A DNA stretch of 16,620 nucleotides from CAZIGM01 sp964538675 (GTDB taxonomy: Bacteria > Bacillota > Bacilli > Tepidibacillales > Tepidibacillaceae): positions 1-16,620 of the forward strand of contig CAZIGM010000036.1 of assembly GCA_964538675.1 (NCBI GenBank), read 5' to 3'. A program made the translations under genes and the position numbers. Of the stretch, positions 15,500-16,620 are shown in pieces (within the stretch, counting starts at the first letter, position 1; every line of letters starts with the position of its first letter). The notes beneath the pieces were generated by a model. It saw only the letters and a list, made by a program, of their open reading frames with translations, searched no databases and was not told where the DNA came from.

Positions 15500-15639
15500 G
15501 GATAAAGCCGAACTTTATTCAGATGGAGTTTTTCACCTAAAGGTATAAGGGCAACTAAGACTTACGCTACGTTTAAACTTGCGTGAATCAAGTTTTCTTT
15601 AACTTCACCTGAATTTATGTGAGACTTATCCTAAATTCA
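15500..15639 (-). repeat. Repeat R2, long form with a 70-base insert
   Basis: R2 has the same orientation and the same opening as R1 (ATAAAG-CCGAA-CTTTAT, 15502-15518). The same hairpin arms follow (15518-15530 and 15601-15613), and the same tail GTGAGACTTATCCT (15619-15632). Between the arms lie 70 bases (15531-15600) instead of the 2 bases in R1 and R3. The insert has its own 7-bp stem, AAACTTG/CAAGTTT (15575-15581 and 15589-15595). The outer ends GGATAA (15500-15505) and TTATCC (15626-15631) are inverted repeats. It looks like the fuller element from which R1 and R3 are internally deleted versions, or the reverse. Confidence 0.8.
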
Positions 15640-15645
15640 TTTTCC

Positions 15646-15674
15646 CCCACTTGCACACTTTGTGTGTAAGTGGG
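15646..15674 (-). repeat. 13-bp hairpin H next to R2
   Basis: Arms 15646-15658 and 15662-15674 (CCCACTTGCACAC with GTGTGTAAGTGGG) pair fully, with one G.T pair on the plus strand and a 3-base loop. It is followed on the plus strand by AGTCTTATC, echoing the GAGACTTATCC tail of R1 and R2. It sits 36 bases past the dapF stop but has no T-run on the minus strand, so I do not call it the dapF terminator. It is probably another module of the repeat family. Confidence 0.65.
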
Positions 15675-15709
15675 AGTCTTATCATATCTGGATTAATTCT
15701 ATTATAGTG

Positions 15710-16549
15710 CTATTCTATCCATTTACCTTTAAATACTTTTTTAGCTTCTCCAGTCATATACACATTATTATCTTTTTCATTCCAAACAATGCGAAGATCT
15801 CCACCCTTCAAACAAACCAAAACATTTCGTGCTGATTGTCCTGTTAAAACAGAAGCAACAGCAGTAGCACATGCTCCTGTTCCACAAGCAAGAGTCTGAC
15901 CAACTCCACGCTCCCATACTCTCATTATTACTTCATCACTCGATTTAACAGTAACAAATTCTACATTAGTTTTCTTTGGAAATAAGGGATGAGTTTCAAT
16001 AATAGGACCCCATTTTTCAACATCAAAATTAGCTGCATCTTTTACAAAAATAACGGCATGAGGATTACCCATAGAAACTGCAGTAAAACTGAATTCATTA
16101 CCTTCTATCTCAATCGGATAATTAAGCACCAAGTCCTTACTGATTGCAGTAGGTATTAGTTCTCCTTTTAAAACAGGTTCACCCATATTTACAGTTACAG
16201 CGGATATCTCATTCATACCCTCTTTTAAAAGTATATTCACTTGTTTGACCCCTGCTTGAGTCTCAATGCTTATCGATTGTTTATCAGTTAATTTGTTATC
16301 ATATGCATGTTTTGCAACACATCGTATTGCATTACCACATTGTTCAGCTTCAGAACCATCTGAATTCATTATCCTCATTCTTATATCTGCCACATCCGAA
16401 GGAAGAATAAAAACTAAACCATCTGCTCCAACACCAAAATGACGATCACATATTTTTAATGCTAGTTCAGGTGCATTATCTGGTAATTTATCATATTGAG
16501 AAAATATAACAAAATCATTGCCTAATCCATGCATTTTAATAAAATCCAT
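15710..16549 (-). CDS. dapF: Diaminopimelate epimerase
   Basis: Cofactor-independent racemase that converts LL-diaminopimelate to meso-diaminopimelate, the direct precursor of lysine and the peptidoglycan cross-linking residue. It has 279 residues from the ATG at 16549. The N-terminus MDFIKMHGLGNDFV is canonical. The two catalytic cysteines are C71 in NSDGSEAEQCGNAIRC and C222 in QTLACGTGACA, the two halves of this pseudo-symmetric enzyme. GNPHAV and the GVGADG loop are also intact. The frame extends two codons to an ATG at 16555, but AGGA (16559-16562) is too close to it (3 bases) and well placed (9 bases) for the ATG at 16549. It lies upstream of dapL, which makes its substrate. The R3 repeat abuts its ribosome binding site. 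Confidence 0.96.
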   Translation of the reverse strand: MDFIKMHGLGNDFVIFSQYDKLPDNAPELALKICDRHFGVGADGLVFILPSDVADIRMRIMNSDGSEAEQCGNAIRCVAKHAYDNKLTDKQSISIETQAGVKQVNILLKEGMNEISAVTVNMGEPVLKGELIPTAISKDLVLNYPIEIEGNEFSFTAVSMGNPHAVIFVKDAANFDVEKWGPIIETHPLFPKKTNVEFVTVKSSDEVIMRVWERGVGQTLACGTGACATAVASVLTGQSARNVLVCLKGGDLRIVWNEKDNNVYMTGEAKKVFKGKWIE

Positions 16550-16566
16550 ATACATTGTTCCTTTCT

Positions 16567-16620
16567 ATAAAGCCGAACTTTATTCAGATGGAGTTTTAAC
16601 TTCATCTGAATTCTAGTGAG
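16567..16620 (-). repeat. Repeat R3, short form, in the dapF leader (cut by window end)
   Basis: This is 54 bases, 53 of them identical to the corresponding part of R1 and in the same orientation relative to the downstream gene. Hairpin 2 (arms 16583-16595 and 16598-16610) pairs at all 13 positions, with one G.T pair. The window ends inside the tail (GTGAG). It starts 3 bases upstream of the dapF Shine-Dalgarno region. Confidence 0.85.

Noticed and set aside
15531..15600. Remnant of a transposase gene inside R2
   Set aside because: A short plus-strand reading frame is open in part of R2, but its translation has no motif I can recognise. The segment is better described by its stem structure.
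15410..15639. CRISPR array
   Set aside because: There are only two repeat copies here, of unequal length, with internal hairpins, and a third copy more than 900 bases away. There are no regular spacers and no cas genes.
15646..15674. Hairpin H as the intrinsic terminator of dapF
   Set aside because: On the minus strand it is followed by GGGGGAAAATG, with no T-run. Its tail matches the neighbouring repeats instead.
15389..15709. Lysine riboswitch or T-box in the dapF-dapL spacer
   Set aside because: The spacer is fully accounted for by the repeats. I see neither the conserved core of a lysine riboswitch nor a T-box sequence followed by a terminator.

Overview
The window is a compact, AT-rich, strictly co-oriented stretch of bacterial chromosome. 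All 16 recognisable genes lie on the minus strand, and the window cuts the last one (rpe) at base 1. Gene content and order (yicC-remA-gmk-rpoZ-coaBC-priA-def-fmt-rsmB-rlmN-stp-prkC-rsgA-rpe) are the classic Firmicutes housekeeping cluster. RemA, a PASTA-type Ser/Thr kinase and strong GGAGG ribosome binding sites point the same way. An anaerobic Clostridia- or Halanaerobiia-like lineage fits the LL-diaminopimelate aminotransferase (DapL); the exact genus cannot be read from the sequence.

Layout, in the direction of transcription (high to low coordinates). (1) 16620-15389: dapF (DAP epimerase) and, after a 321-base gene-free spacer, dapL. These are the last two steps to meso-diaminopimelate for lysine and peptidoglycan. 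A dispersed hairpin repeat lies just upstream of the ribosome binding site of both genes. A longer version of the repeat and an extra hairpin fill the rest of the spacer. (2) 14149-13862: a strong terminator after dapL, then a promoter-like sequence before yicC. (3) 13861-1: a probable 14-gene operon with very short gaps or overlaps, interrupted only by two spacers that contain hairpins (rpoZ-coaBC and def-fmt).

The operon joins RNA turnover (YicC), a biofilm/osmotic regulator (RemA), GMP kinase, RNA polymerase omega, coenzyme A synthesis (CoaBC), replication restart (PriA), formyl-Met handling (Def, Fmt), rRNA methylation (RsmB, RlmN), a phosphatase/kinase signalling pair (Stp, PrkC), a ribosome-assembly GTPase (RsgA) and ribulose-phosphate epimerase (Rpe). 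Several genes begin with GTG or TTG. For prkC, stp, fmt, coaBC, dapL and dapF, the Shine-Dalgarno position and family N-termini argue for a start downstream of the longest open frame.

The coding content is ordinary. The unusual material is the non-coding repeat family around dapL/dapF (15410-15683 and 16567-16620). It may be a small mobile palindromic element or a shared 5'-leader element.
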